The position numbers were made by a program, and so were the translations under genes. This document shows positions 16,859 through 25,823 of a DNA stretch of 64,000 nucleotides, in pieces. Position 1 is the stretch's first letter; the number at the start of each line of letters is the position of its first letter. Source of the DNA: Pedobacter helvus (GTDB taxonomy: Bacteria > Bacteroidota > Bacteroidia > Sphingobacteriales > Sphingobacteriaceae); the NCBI RefSeq assembly GCF_005925325.1, contig NZ_SRMP01000005.1, positions 62,001 to 126,000 of the forward strand, in the 5' to 3' direction. The notes beneath the pieces are model-generated. The model saw only the letters and a program-made list of their open reading frames with translations, made no database searches and was not told the DNA's origin.

Positions 16859-17604
16859 AGAAAAAGCTACTAATCCTCTTATTTTCTGTTACAATTTTAA
16901 ATGCCAAAGCCCAAAACTGGGGTGGAGGTATAGATCAGCAGGATTTCAATTGGGGGTTTAGCTTTCAATATGTCGCTTCGGAATTGAAATTGATTAAAAG
17001 TCCAAGTTGGCAGAATATCTTTTATGAACAAGGTGATATTGCAATTACGGATAAACTGGCTTCGGTAAGTTCTCCTCTTTCTGCTGGTTTTGGTATTGGT
17101 TTCGTGATGAATTACAAGTTAGGCAAAAATTTAGATTTACGCAGTACGCCTACCTTGTCATTTACCGATCGCTTAGTTGATTACCAATACCAATTGCCAT
17201 CCTTTAACGTGCCATCCGATTTTACCGATGGAAGAGTGCAAAAAAAGATATCGGCAACCATGGTAGAGTTACCTTTAGGTATTAAGCTTAAATCTGAAAG
17301 AAGAAAAGATTTTAGAGCTTATCTGCTTTTGGGAGCTAAGTATTCTATGGATTTGGCCTCTGGGAAAAAGGTGGATGATAGCGATAAAGCATTGATCTAT
17401 AAAGTACTTAAAAATAAGAAAAACTTTGCTTCCTACGAAGCTGCTATAGGTTTTGATTTATATTTCGAATATTTCAAAATGTCTCCCGAGTTAAAGGTAA
17501 GTCACTCTTTTGGTGATATTTTGAAGCACGAAAACCATCCTTTCGCTACGCCGATAGAAAAAGCTATTTTGAGAAATTTTACTTTCAGTTTGTTTTTCGA
17601 GTAA
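16855..17604 (+). CDS. porT: PorT-type outer membrane beta-barrel protein of the type IX secretion system
   Basis: This 249-residue protein has a signal peptide (MKKKLLILLFSVTILNAKAQ) and a beta-barrel with alternating aromatic strands ending in the C-terminal FTFSLFFE, a typical barrel-closing Phe/Glu end. GWGFSFQYVASEL-like opening, a FKI-type TPTLSFTDRLVDYQY strand and size match PorT. PorT is needed for gliding and protein secretion in Porphyromonas and Flavobacterium. The ATG overlaps the ubiE stop by 4 nt. Call is based on family pattern and the conserved ubiE-porT context; other small PorT-family barrels are the alternative. Confidence 0.82.
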   Translation: MKKKLLILLFSVTILNAKAQNWGGGIDQQDFNWGFSFQYVASELKLIKSPSWQNIFYEQGDIAITDKLASVSSPLSAGFGIGFVMNYKLGKNLDLRSTPTLSFTDRLVDYQYQLPSFNVPSDFTDGRVQKKISATMVELPLGIKLKSERRKDFRAYLLLGAKYSMDLASGKKVDDSDKALIYKVLKNKKNFASYEAAIGFDLYFEYFKMSPELKVSHSFGDILKHENHPFATPIEKAILRNFTFSLFFE

Positions 17605-17624
17605 TTCGCTTTTAAGAAAAAACA

Positions 17625-17632
17625 TAACTTTG
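17625..17632 (+). promoter_or_regulatory. -7 promoter element of the SDR gene
   Basis: TAACTTTG matches TAnnTTTG and lies 20 nt before the ATG at 17653. No clear -33 TTG was seen. Confidence 0.45.
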
Positions 17633-17652
17633 TGCCAAACGCAATATAACTA

Positions 17653-18411
17653 ATGGCCAAAATCGCATTAATTACAGGATCTACCTCTGGTATTGGAGCC
17701 GCCTGTGCAGATACGCTTGCAGCACAAGGATATGATTTAATTTTAGTAGCTAGAAGAGAAAATCTTTTAGAAACACAATCTCAAGAGCTTGCCACTAAAC
17801 ACGGAGTTAAGATAAAAAAAATACAAGCCGATGTTAGAGATAAAGAAAATATCAACTACGTGCTAGAAATTTTACCTGCAGAGTGGAAAAATGTTGATTT
17901 ATTGGTGAATAATGCTGGTTTAAGCCAAGGTTTAGATCCGATAGATAAAGGTGATACCGACGATTGGGATAGAATGATTGATACCAATGTGAAGGGACTA
18001 CTTTATGTAACTAAGGTGGTTGCTAGCTGGATGGTAGAAAGAAAAAAAGGGCACATCATCAATATCGGTTCTATTGCAGGTAAAGAAGTTTATCCAAACG
18101 GAAATGTATATTGTGCTACCAAACACGCTGTAGATGCGCTAAATAAGGGAATGCGCATTGATCTCTTGCCACATGGTATCAAAGTAACCGCAATAAACCC
18201 GGGTATGGTAGAAACCGAGTTTTCTATTGTGCGCTTTAAAGGTGATGAAAATAGGGCGAAGAAAGTTTACGACGGTTTAGAGCCCTTAATTGCACAAGAT
18301 ATTGCTGATGCCATTTGGTATGTAGTGAGTAGACCAGCACACGTAAACATTAGCGATATGCTGATTATGCCGACAGCACAAGCATCAGGCACTATTGTAA
18401 AAAGAGATTAA
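17653..18411 (+). CDS. SDR-family NAD(P)-dependent oxidoreductase (YdfG-like)
   Basis: This 252-residue classical short-chain dehydrogenase has the nucleotide-binding TGSTSGIG (8-15), NNAG (86-89) and the catalytic triad Ser140, Tyr153 and Lys157 (YCATKHA). VARRENLLE after the second strand, with two arginines, suggests NADPH. The closest known type is E. coli YdfG, a serine/3-hydroxy acid dehydrogenase, but SDR substrates cannot be assigned from sequence alone. The gene has its own -7 element and is followed by a spacer of TTAACC words. Confidence 0.9.
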   Translation: MAKIALITGSTSGIGAACADTLAAQGYDLILVARRENLLETQSQELATKHGVKIKKIQADVRDKENINYVLEILPAEWKNVDLLVNNAGLSQGLDPIDKGDTDDWDRMIDTNVKGLLYVTKVVASWMVERKKGHIINIGSIAGKEVYPNGNVYCATKHAVDALNKGMRIDLLPHGIKVTAINPGMVETEFSIVRFKGDENRAKKVYDGLEPLIAQDIADAIWYVVSRPAHVNISDMLIMPTAQASGTIVKRD

Positions 18412-18417
18412 GCTTGT

Positions 18418-18511
18418 ATAATCGTTTAAATCGGTGATTTGGTTAACTGATTGATGAACGATGGATGCGCTTAACCAGTTAAACAAATTAAAACAATTAA
18501 CCCATTTAAAG
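18418..18511. repeat. Intergenic word repeat (GGTTAACTG / TTAACCAGTTAAAC)
   Basis: The spacer before the YqeY gene contains GGTTAACTGATTG and, 20 nt on, TTAACCAGTTAAAC and several AATTAA words. An in-frame ATG at 18461 makes this repeat look coding (LNQLNKLKQL), but that is an artefact of the repeat. Confidence 0.6.
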
Positions 18512-18958
18512 ATGATATCAACAAATATAGATCAAGAGATCAAACAAGCCATGTTGGCCAAAGACCAAGTTAAACTAAGAGGATTAAGAGCCATTAAAGC
18601 TGCAATCTTATTGGCTAAAACAGAAAAAGGTCAAGTAGAAGAAATTAATGAAGATGCTGAAATAAAAATTTTACAGAAGCTAGTTAAGCAACGTAAAGAG
18701 TCGGCAGATATTTATAAAAGGCAAGGTAGAGAAGATCTTTACCAAGTAGAACAGGAAGAGATTGATGTCATTTCTCAGTTTTTGCCTAAGCAATTAGAAA
18801 GGTCAGAAATTGAAGCGGTTATCGCAAGAATTATCGCAGAAACTGGCGCAAGCTCTATCAAAGAGATGGGAAAAGTGATGGTTTTGGCTAATAAAGAATT
18901 AGCTGGAAAAGCCGAAGGAAAATTGATTGGCGAAATTGTAAAAAGTCAGTTGGCTTAA
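18512..18958 (+). CDS. GatB/YqeY domain protein
   Basis: This ~148-residue protein is mostly charged helices: EQEIKQAMLAKDQVKLRGLRAIKAAI-like opening, then VKQRKESADIYKRQGREDLYQVEQEE and ISQFLPKQL, all standard for YqeY. The fold is shared with the tail domain of the GatB amidotransferase and is thought to touch tRNA, but no activity is known. I place the start at 18512 (MISTNIDQEIK); the upstream in-frame ATG at 18461 would add 17 residues encoded by an intergenic repeat and absent from the family. Confidence 0.9.
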   Translation: MISTNIDQEIKQAMLAKDQVKLRGLRAIKAAILLAKTEKGQVEEINEDAEIKILQKLVKQRKESADIYKRQGREDLYQVEQEEIDVISQFLPKQLERSEIEAVIARIIAETGASSIKEMGKVMVLANKELAGKAEGKLIGEIVKSQLA

Positions 18959-19063
18959 TACTCCCTGAGGGGGCATAACATAAAAATGTGATAATATTTC
19001 ACATTAATTGCATTTACTCTATTAACTTAGTGGCATATACCAAACCGCCAAGATTTGCAAATC

Positions 19064-19101
19064 AAGGAGGATAATTGATCATGGCAGCTTCACCACCATA
19101 G
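19064..19101 (+). promoter_or_regulatory. Six-codon ORF behind a strong Shine-Dalgarno, possible leader peptide
   Basis: AAGGAGG (19064-19070) stands 10 nt before ATG at 19081, which opens a six-codon frame, MAASPP, ending TAG at 19099-19101. The next gene starts 41 nt later at 19143. Genes elsewhere in the window lack such SD sites, so the spacing is notable. It may be a translated leader, with Pro-Pro before the stop as a possible stall point, or chance. Confidence 0.4.
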
Positions 19102-19142
19102 AAAACAAATTAAAAAGGTGAAAAACATACATAATATTATTT

Positions 19143-19907
19143 ATGAATTACGAAGTAGTTGAACAGGAAGGTTTCAAATTTATAGAGGTTGGAGAAGGCG
19201 AACCTTTGGTGTTACTTCATGGTTTAATGGGAGAATTGAGTAATTGGGAACATACGATAGATGCGTTTAAGTCTAAATATCGTGTGTTAGTGCCTATTTT
19301 GCCAATTTACGAACTTCCGATATTGACATTGGGCGTAAAGAGCTTATCGAAATACTTACATCGTTTCTTAAAGTTCAAGAAATTAAACCAAGTAGTTTTA
19401 GTAGGCAATTCTTTAGGAGGCCACGTTGGATTGGTATTTACCGTTGCTCATCAGGAATTTGTAAAAGCATTGGTGCTTGCTGGAAGTTCTGGTTTGTATG
19501 AAAACGCATTTGGAGGTTCTTTCCCAAGAAGAGAAAGCTATGATTTCATTAAAGAAAAAGTAGAATTTACATTCTACAGCCCGGAGACGGCAACCAAAGA
19601 ATTGGTAGATGAAGTGTTTAAGACTGTAAACGACCGTTCTAGAGTAATTCGTATTTTAGCATTGGCCAAATCAGCCATTAGACATAACATGGCAAAGGAA
19701 TTGAAAAAAATAACTATTCCCGTGTCTTTAATTTGGGGCAAACAAGATAAAGTTACCCCTCCAGAAGTGGCGGATGAATTCCACGAATTGTTGCCGAATT
19801 CTGAACTGAATTGGGTAGATAAGTGCGGTCATGCACCGATGATGGAGCAACCAGAAATATTTAATACTTATTTAGGCAAGTTTTTGGACAGAATTTTGCT
19901 TAAGTAA
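19143..19907 (+). CDS. Alpha/beta-fold hydrolase
   Basis: This 254-residue cytosolic protein has the alpha/beta hydrolase landmarks: LLHGLMGELSNWEHT (oxyanion loop), the nucleophile elbow GNSLGGH (Ser90), an acid in IWGKQDKVTP (about 203) and the histidine in KCGHAPMMEQPE (about 234). The triad is complete, so it should be active. The substrate is unknown; the closest style is the MhpC/BioH-like esterase group. A six-codon ORF with a strong SD lies just upstream and may control it. Confidence 0.9.
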   Translation: MNYEVVEQEGFKFIEVGEGEPLVLLHGLMGELSNWEHTIDAFKSKYRVLVPILPIYELPILTLGVKSLSKYLHRFLKFKKLNQVVLVGNSLGGHVGLVFTVAHQEFVKALVLAGSSGLYENAFGGSFPRRESYDFIKEKVEFTFYSPETATKELVDEVFKTVNDRSRVIRILALAKSAIRHNMAKELKKITIPVSLIWGKQDKVTPPEVADEFHELLPNSELNWVDKCGHAPMMEQPEIFNTYLGKFLDRILLK

Positions 19908-19971
19908 TAGTAAACTACATTTTTAAATGGGATGATGTTATTTCAAAAGACATCTTCGTAAATTTAATTAT

Positions 19972-20634
19972 ATGATAGCAGGAGAACTCATAACGAATAT
20001 TATACCACCCCTTCGTATATCTGATACGGTTAGGAAGGCCTTGGATCGTATGAATGAGTTCAAGCTTTATCACCTGCCGATAGTAAATGAAACTCAATAT
20101 TTAGGGCTGGCTTCTGAAGAGGAGTTGATGGAAGCTCGAGATATGGAAATTGCCATTGGTGCTTTACCAATTAGCCTTTTGAGTACCTTCACTTTCGAGA
20201 ATGCCCATATTTACGAAGTGATACGTTTATTTAGCGAACTTCAATTGTCGGTAGTTCCAGTGTTGGATCAACAAAAAAACTATTTAGGCTTAGTTTCTAT
20301 CAATCATTTGCTGAACTATACGGCTAATCTGTATGCTGTAAATGAGCCTGGGGGCATCATTGTGCTTTCTATCAGTAATAGGAATAATTCGCTGTCGCAC
20401 ATGTCGCAAATTGTAGAGGCAGAGAATGCACAAATACTTTCATCTTATGTAAGCTCATTTCCAGATTCTACTAGGTTAGAAGTTACACTGAAAATTAATA
20501 AAACTGAACTCTCTGCCATTATAGCTTCGTTTGAACGCTACGATTACGAAGTTAAAGGTGTTTTTAACAACAGCAGCCATGACGACGGTTCAATGGATAG
20601 GTTCAATTCGTTCATGAACTATTTAAACGTGTAA
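19972..20634 (+). CDS. CBS-pair protein with C-terminal ACT-like domain
   Basis: This 220-residue protein has two CBS motifs (about 1-60 and 70-125, with LYHLPIVNETQYLGL and LSVVPVLDQQKNYLGL). Then comes a ferredoxin-like ACT-type segment (GIIVLSISNRNNSLSHMSQIVE, about 133-200). It is probably a cytosolic sensor of an adenine nucleotide or other small ligand. The ligand and partner are unknown. It lies 86 nt upstream of nadK on the same strand, the usual order in Bacteroidota, so it may join the nadK-porG-uppS-bamA unit. Confidence 0.85.
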   Translation: MIAGELITNIIPPLRISDTVRKALDRMNEFKLYHLPIVNETQYLGLASEEELMEARDMEIAIGALPISLLSTFTFENAHIYEVIRLFSELQLSVVPVLDQQKNYLGLVSINHLLNYTANLYAVNEPGGIIVLSISNRNNSLSHMSQIVEAENAQILSSYVSSFPDSTRLEVTLKINKTELSAIIASFERYDYEVKGVFNNSSHDDGSMDRFNSFMNYLNV

Positions 20635-20720
20635 TACGCTCAATGAGCCATTTTGATTTTCATCAGAGCTAAACTTCGATGTAAATTCATAAACCATCAA
20701 AAAATAAGCCAAACAAACTA

Positions 20721-21602
20721 ATGAAAATAGCCCTTTACGGTAGAGATTTTAACGATAATGTATTGCCTTTTGTCCAGGAAGTGTTTGATGCACTATCTGC
20801 AAACAACATAGAAGTAACGGTTTACCTAAAATTTTTCGATTTTGTAAAAGACAAGTTAAAGTTACCTTCACAAATTTCAACGTTTTCAGGTTATACAGAG
20901 TTAGTAGGTAATGCAGATATCCTGCTCAGTTTAGGTGGCGATGGAACATTGTTGGATACGCTGTCTTTAGTAAGAGATTCGCAAATTCCGGTAGTAGGCA
21001 TTAACTTTGGCCGATTAGGTTTCCTAGCCAGTATCAATAAAGCGGACATTAACGATGCGATTAAAGCGTTAATAAACGGAGAATATTCCATCGATAAAAG
21101 AAGTTTGTTAAGCATCGAATCTAAATCAGGTTTGTTTGGTGATGAGAATTTTGCTTTAAACGACATTACCATCCACAGACGTGACGATTCTGCCATGATG
21201 ATTATTCACGCTTATATGAATGGCGAATTTGTAAACTCTTACTGGGCCGATGGTTTGATCATTGCCACTCCCACAGGTTCTACAGCGTATTCGTTAAGTT
21301 GTGGTGGACCAATCATTTTGCCTAGTGCTCAAAACTTCGTAATTACTCCTGTAGCACCACATAACTTGAATGTAAGACCGATTATCGTTCCAGATGATGT
21401 AACACTTACTTTTGAGGTGGAGGCCCGTAGCACTAAGTTCTTGTTAACCTGCGATTCTAGAACAGAAACTGTGGATCGTAGCGTGAAAATCAGTATCAAC
21501 AAAGCAAAATTTAACATAAATCTTATTCGTCTTAACAATGAAACGTTTTTAACTACGTTAAGGAATAAATTGCTTTGGGGTATAGATACCCGTAATTACT
21601 AG
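20721..21602 (+). CDS. nadK: NAD kinase
   Basis: This 293-residue enzyme phosphorylates NAD to NADP. The GGDGT nucleotide motif (LLSLGGDGTLLDTLSL, about 70-85) and the NE/D-type loop FALNDITIHRR are present. So is the glycine-rich block DGLIIATPTGSTAYSLSCGGPI (about 176-197). Length is standard. The next gene, porG, begins 1 nt after its stop, so the two are one transcript. This begins the conserved series nadK-porG-uppS-bamA-skp-skp-murI. Confidence 0.95.
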   Translation: MKIALYGRDFNDNVLPFVQEVFDALSANNIEVTVYLKFFDFVKDKLKLPSQISTFSGYTELVGNADILLSLGGDGTLLDTLSLVRDSQIPVVGINFGRLGFLASINKADINDAIKALINGEYSIDKRSLLSIESKSGLFGDENFALNDITIHRRDDSAMMIIHAYMNGEFVNSYWADGLIIATPTGSTAYSLSCGGPIILPSAQNFVITPVAPHNLNVRPIIVPDDVTLTFEVEARSTKFLLTCDSRTETVDRSVKISINKAKFNINLIRLNNETFLTTLRNKLLWGIDTRNY

Positions 21603-21603
21603 T

Positions 21604-22404
21604 ATGTTTTACAAAAAGACGCTATTAGCTATTATTTTAAGTTCTTTTTTTGCGGGTAAATCTAGCGCTCAAGTATGGGAAGTAGGTTTACAGGCAGGAG
21701 GTGCTGGTTATATGGGCGATCTAAACCCAACCAATCCCCTAAAAATTAGCGGGCTTTCTTTTGGCGGCTTTGTCAAAGCTAATTTTGATCCCAATTGGGC
21801 AGTATCTTTCAATTACAATAACGGAAGGATAAAAGCAGACGATGCTAAATCTAACAATGCACAGTTTAGGCAAAGAAATTTGAGCTTTTCAAACAGCTTG
21901 AATGAATTGAGCTTCTTAGTAGATTTTAATTTTTTCGACTATTTTTCTGGCAAAGGCTATTCTCGATTTTCTCCTTACTTATACACCGGCGTTGGCGCAG
22001 TGTTGTTTAATCCGAAAACAAAATATGATGGAGAGGTTTACGAATTGGCATTTTACCAGACAGAAGGGGTTGAGTATAAAAAAATGGCACTTAGTATTCC
22101 ATTTGGTTTTGGAGTAAAATATAACTTTAAAAGCAACTGGACGGTAATGAGCAATATCGGTTACCGAAATGCATACACCGATTATTTAGATGATGTAAGC
22201 GGAACTTATATCGATCCTGCAAATTACTCCACTGACCCATCTGTTCGCCCAATGCAGGAAATTTTAAGTGACCGATCTAACGAAGTTTTAAGTTACAATA
22301 TTGGTGGTAAAGGAGTTCAGCGAGGAGATTTTAGAAAAAGAGATACTTATATGTTTGTAGGTATTGGCATAACTTATACCTTTGTGAGCCAAAAGTGCTT
22401 TTAA
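21604..22404 (+). CDS. porG: PorG-type outer membrane protein of the type IX secretion system (DUF6089)
   Basis: This 266-residue protein has a signal peptide (about 1-22) and an OmpA-like eight-stranded barrel. AGGAGYMGDLNPTNPL follows the start, then repeated aromatic strands, with FVGIGITYTFVSQKCF at the end. In Porphyromonas the equivalent gene porG sits directly before uppS and bamA, as here, which is the main ground for the name. PorG helps hold the PorK/PorN ring at the outer membrane. It is coupled to nadK (1-nt gap) and followed by uppS after 25 nt. Confidence 0.85.
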   Translation: MFYKKTLLAIILSSFFAGKSSAQVWEVGLQAGGAGYMGDLNPTNPLKISGLSFGGFVKANFDPNWAVSFNYNNGRIKADDAKSNNAQFRQRNLSFSNSLNELSFLVDFNFFDYFSGKGYSRFSPYLYTGVGAVLFNPKTKYDGEVYELAFYQTEGVEYKKMALSIPFGFGVKYNFKSNWTVMSNIGYRNAYTDYLDDVSGTYIDPANYSTDPSVRPMQEILSDRSNEVLSYNIGGKGVQRGDFRKRDTYMFVGIGITYTFVSQKCF

Positions 22405-22429
22405 CTTTTGAAGGCTTCAAAAACAGTAA

Positions 22430-23170
22430 ATGGATTTTAAAGATCAAATAGATATTAAACGCTTACCAGAGCATATTGCCATTATCATGGATGGGAATGG
22501 ACGTTGGGCAAAAAACCAGGGTAAATTCAGGGTTTTTGGTCACGAGAGTGGTGTGCTTTCCGTAAAGGATATTGTAGAAGGCTGCGTAGAAATAGGTGTG
22601 AAATATCTTACTGTATATGCTTTTTCTACTGAAAATTGGAATCGTCCAATAGAAGAAGTTAACGCATTAATGGAACTTTTAATTTCTACCATCAACCAAG
22701 AAGCAGAAACGCTGAATAGAAATAACATCAAGCTAAATGCCATAGGCGATTTAAAGTCGTTACCGCAAAAATGTATTGATGATTTAGCTAATGCAATGGA
22801 AAAGACTAAGGCAAATACCAAATGTACCTTAACCTTGGCTTTGAGTTATAGCGCAAAATGGGAAATTGTAGAGGCAGCAAGAAAGCTAGCTGCGCAAGTA
22901 CAAGAAGGGAAAATCAGCGTTGATCAAATTGACGAGCAATTATTTGCAAGTCATTTAACAACAGTAAATATTCCCGATCCAGAATTGATGATACGCACCA
23001 GCGGTGAACATCGTATCAGCAATTATCTTTTATGGCAAATGGCCTACACAGAATTATATTTTACCGAAACGTTATGGCCAGACTTTAGAAGAGAACATCT
23101 TTATGAGGCCATTGTAGATTATCAAAAACGCGAACGTCGCTTTGGGAAAATTAGTGAGCAATTGAACTAA
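22430..23170 (+). CDS. uppS: Isoprenyl (undecaprenyl diphosphate) synthase
   Basis: This 246-residue cis-prenyltransferase makes the long-chain lipid carrier for cell wall building. Conserved blocks are IIMDGNGRWAKNQG (catalytic Asp near residue 19), the FSTENWNRP segment, and the C-terminal PDPELMIRTSGEHRISNYLLW with FTETLWPDF. Length and motifs are standard. It sits between porG and bamA, linking lipid carrier and outer membrane assembly genes in one unit. Confidence 0.96.
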   Translation: MDFKDQIDIKRLPEHIAIIMDGNGRWAKNQGKFRVFGHESGVLSVKDIVEGCVEIGVKYLTVYAFSTENWNRPIEEVNALMELLISTINQEAETLNRNNIKLNAIGDLKSLPQKCIDDLANAMEKTKANTKCTLTLALSYSAKWEIVEAARKLAAQVQEGKISVDQIDEQLFASHLTTVNIPDPELMIRTSGEHRISNYLLWQMAYTELYFTETLWPDFRREHLYEAIVDYQKRERRFGKISEQLN

Positions 23171-23233
23171 TTTTTCTTTTAACACTTTTTAACATGAGTT
23201 TAAATTAACTTAGCAACGTTTTTTAGATTGTAA

Positions 23234-25777
23234 ATGAGAAGAATATACCAACTAGTATTTCTGCTTTTGATAGGTTTTCCATCACTGGCTCAAATTCGTA
23301 ACCAACAAACACAAGCAACCCCTTCCTTAAAAGTAAATGGCCTAAATTTAGACTATTTCACTCCAAAAGAATACATTATTGGAGGTACTACTTTAACTGG
23401 TGCAAAGTATCTGGATAAAGATGTAATTGTAGTGCTTTCTAAGCTAACTACAGGCGAAACTATTATGTTGCCTGGAGAGGGCACAGCTAACGCGATAAAA
23501 AACTTATGGGCTCAGGGCTTATTTGATGATATCAAGTTAAACGTTTCTAAAATAAATGGCGATACTGTTTATTTCGATATTGAAGTAGTGGAGCTTCCGC
23601 GTTTAAGTGGTTTTGAATTTACAGGTATCAGTAAATCACAAAAAACCGATATCCAAGAGAAGTTAGGTGATAAGGCCGGTAAATCGATCATTAACGATAA
23701 CTTGTACAATACAACCAGATCTATCATAACTAAATATCTTTACGAAAAAGGTTTTTTCTACACTAAAATAAATTACGTTTCTAAACCAGATCCAAACCAA
23801 GAGAATAGTGTAATTCTTCAAGTCAATATTGATAAAGGTAGGAGAGTTAAGGTTCAGAAAATCGATTTCGAAGGAAATAAAGAATTTAAGTCTGCTAAGC
23901 TTAGAAAGTTTTTGAAGAAAACTAAGCAACGTGCTTTTTATAAAGTATTCGGTAGCGGGAAATTCAATAAAGAAAAATACGAAGAAGATAAATTGGCTTT
24001 TGTGGCCAAGCTACATGAGAAAGGTTATCGTGATGCTGCGATCATCAGCGATAGCGTTTACAAGTACAATGATAAAACGGTTGGTATCAAAATCAACATG
24101 TACGAAGGTCCGAAGTATTATTTCGGAAAGATTACATGGGTAGGTAATGCGAAATACAATACCGAGTTTTTAGAAAAAGTTTTCGGTATCGAAAAAGGAG
24201 AAGTATTTAGCGAAGAAAAACTAGAGAAAAAACTAAGAGGTAGCGCTAACGGCGACGATGTTTCTAGTATTTACCTGAACGACGGTTACCTTACTTTTAA
24301 CGTAGATCCGGTACAAACTAAAGTTTACAACGATACTGTAGACGTAGAAATGCGTATCTACGAAGGCCCTAAATATACTGTAAATAAAGTAAGTGTGTTA
24401 GGGAATACCATTACTAACGATAGGGTAGTGTTGAGAGAGATTAAAACCAAACCAGGGAATTTTTTCTCGAAAGAAGAGCTAATCAGAAGTGTTCGTGAAA
24501 TTGGACAACTAGGTAACTTCGATGAGTCTAAGACTAATCCAGTACCTAAGCCAAATCCAGCAGATGGTACGGTAGATATCGTTTATCACGTAGAAGAAAA
24601 ACCATCAGACCAAATTGAGCTTTCTGGAGGTTTCGGTGGTGGCCGTGTAATCGGTACTTTGGGTTTAACATTCAATAACTTCTCGTTAAGAAACTTATTT
24701 AAGGGCGAAGCTTACAGGCCATTGCCAAAAGGTGACGGGCAAAGATTAAGTTTACGTGGTCAAACGAATGGTAAGTACTACCAATCGTATAGTTTCTCAT
24801 TCTCTGAGCCTTGGTTTGGTGGTAAAAAGCCAGTGAGTTTCGGTGTGAGTGCATTTACTTCACTTCAGTCTAACGGTTTATCCAAAAGCAATTCTAGTTA
24901 TTATGGTATCCGTTTAAATGGTGTTTCATTTAGTTTAGGTAGAAGATTGAAATGGCCAGATAACTGGTTCTCTTTAACCCACTCTATTAACTTAAACCAA
25001 TATGTTTTAAATAACTACCCAGGCTATCTATTTAGTACAGGTGAATCTTATAACTTAAACTTTACCCAAGAGATAGCCAGGGATTCTAGAAATCATAACA
25101 TTTTCCCTACGGGTGGTGCTTATTTAAGATTTACAGTACAGGCAACTCCGCCATATTCGTTACTTAATAAAGTTAACTATAACACTGCCTCAGATAAACA
25201 ACGCTATAAGTTTACAGAGTATCACAAATGGAAATTTGAAGCACAATGGTTTGAAACTGTTGTCGGTAAACTGGTATTCAAAGGACAAGCGCAATTTGGT
25301 TTCTTAGGTTCGTATAATAGCGCAGTAGGCCAATCAGCATTTGAGCGTTTCAAATTAGGTGGTGATGGTATGCAAGGCTTTGACTTTTTACAAGGTTCAG
25401 AGATCATCGCAATGCGTGGTTACTCAAACAATTCTGTAATTCCGGTAGGCGCTAATCCTAATATCGCACAAAGTTCTGGTAGCCCAATCTTTACCAAATA
25501 CGTAATGGAGTTAAGATATCCGGTGATCAGTTCGCAACAAGCTACTGCCTTTATGACAGTATTTGGAGAAGCTGGTAACACTTGGGATAAGTTCCGCGAC
25601 TTCAATCCATTTAACGTTAGAAGGTCTGTTGGTGTTGGTGCAAAAATATTTTTACCGATATTTGGATTACTTGGCATAGATTATGGTTATGGATTTGATA
25701 ATATTCCAGGCGTGCCTGATGCTAACAAAGGACAATTCCACTTTAGTATTGCGCAACAAATGGGAGGCTTTAACTAA
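23234..25777 (+). CDS. bamA: Outer membrane protein assembly factor BamA
   Basis: This 847-residue Omp85 protein has a signal peptide (about 1-19), then a run of POTRA repeats over about 50-450 and a 16-strand barrel in the last ~390 residues. The POTRA motifs are of the FEGNKEFKSAKLRKFL and VSVLGNTITNDRVVLREI type. GYGFDNIPG and the end FHFSIAQQMGGFN fit a barrel with terminal aromatic strand, and the VGVGAKIFLPIFGLLGIDYG region matches the family. The protein folds barrels into the outer membrane. The two skp genes that follow encode the periplasmic chaperone partner. Confidence 0.95.
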   Translation: MRRIYQLVFLLLIGFPSLAQIRNQQTQATPSLKVNGLNLDYFTPKEYIIGGTTLTGAKYLDKDVIVVLSKLTTGETIMLPGEGTANAIKNLWAQGLFDDIKLNVSKINGDTVYFDIEVVELPRLSGFEFTGISKSQKTDIQEKLGDKAGKSIINDNLYNTTRSIITKYLYEKGFFYTKINYVSKPDPNQENSVILQVNIDKGRRVKVQKIDFEGNKEFKSAKLRKFLKKTKQRAFYKVFGSGKFNKEKYEEDKLAFVAKLHEKGYRDAAIISDSVYKYNDKTVGIKINMYEGPKYYFGKITWVGNAKYNTEFLEKVFGIEKGEVFSEEKLEKKLRGSANGDDVSSIYLNDGYLTFNVDPVQTKVYNDTVDVEMRIYEGPKYTVNKVSVLGNTITNDRVVLREIKTKPGNFFSKEELIRSVREIGQLGNFDESKTNPVPKPNPADGTVDIVYHVEEKPSDQIELSGGFGGGRVIGTLGLTFNNFSLRNLFKGEAYRPLPKGDGQRLSLRGQTNGKYYQSYSFSFSEPWFGGKKPVSFGVSAFTSLQSNGLSKSNSSYYGIRLNGVSFSLGRRLKWPDNWFSLTHSINLNQYVLNNYPGYLFSTGESYNLNFTQEIARDSRNHNIFPTGGAYLRFTVQATPPYSLLNKVNYNTASDKQRYKFTEYHKWKFEAQWFETVVGKLVFKGQAQFGFLGSYNSAVGQSAFERFKLGGDGMQGFDFLQGSEIIAMRGYSNNSVIPVGANPNIAQSSGSPIFTKYVMELRYPVISSQQATAFMTVFGEAGNTWDKFRDFNPFNVRRSVGVGAKIFLPIFGLLGIDYGYGFDNIPGVPDANKGQFHFSIAQQMGGFN

Positions 25778-25823
25778 TAACACACAATTAATAGCTTAAA
25801 TAAAGCGTTAAGAAACCGTTGAT

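Noticed and set aside
18461..18511. Upstream ATG for the YqeY gene
   Set aside because: The extra 17 codons are made of the TTAACC/AATTAA intergenic repeat and do not belong to the protein family.
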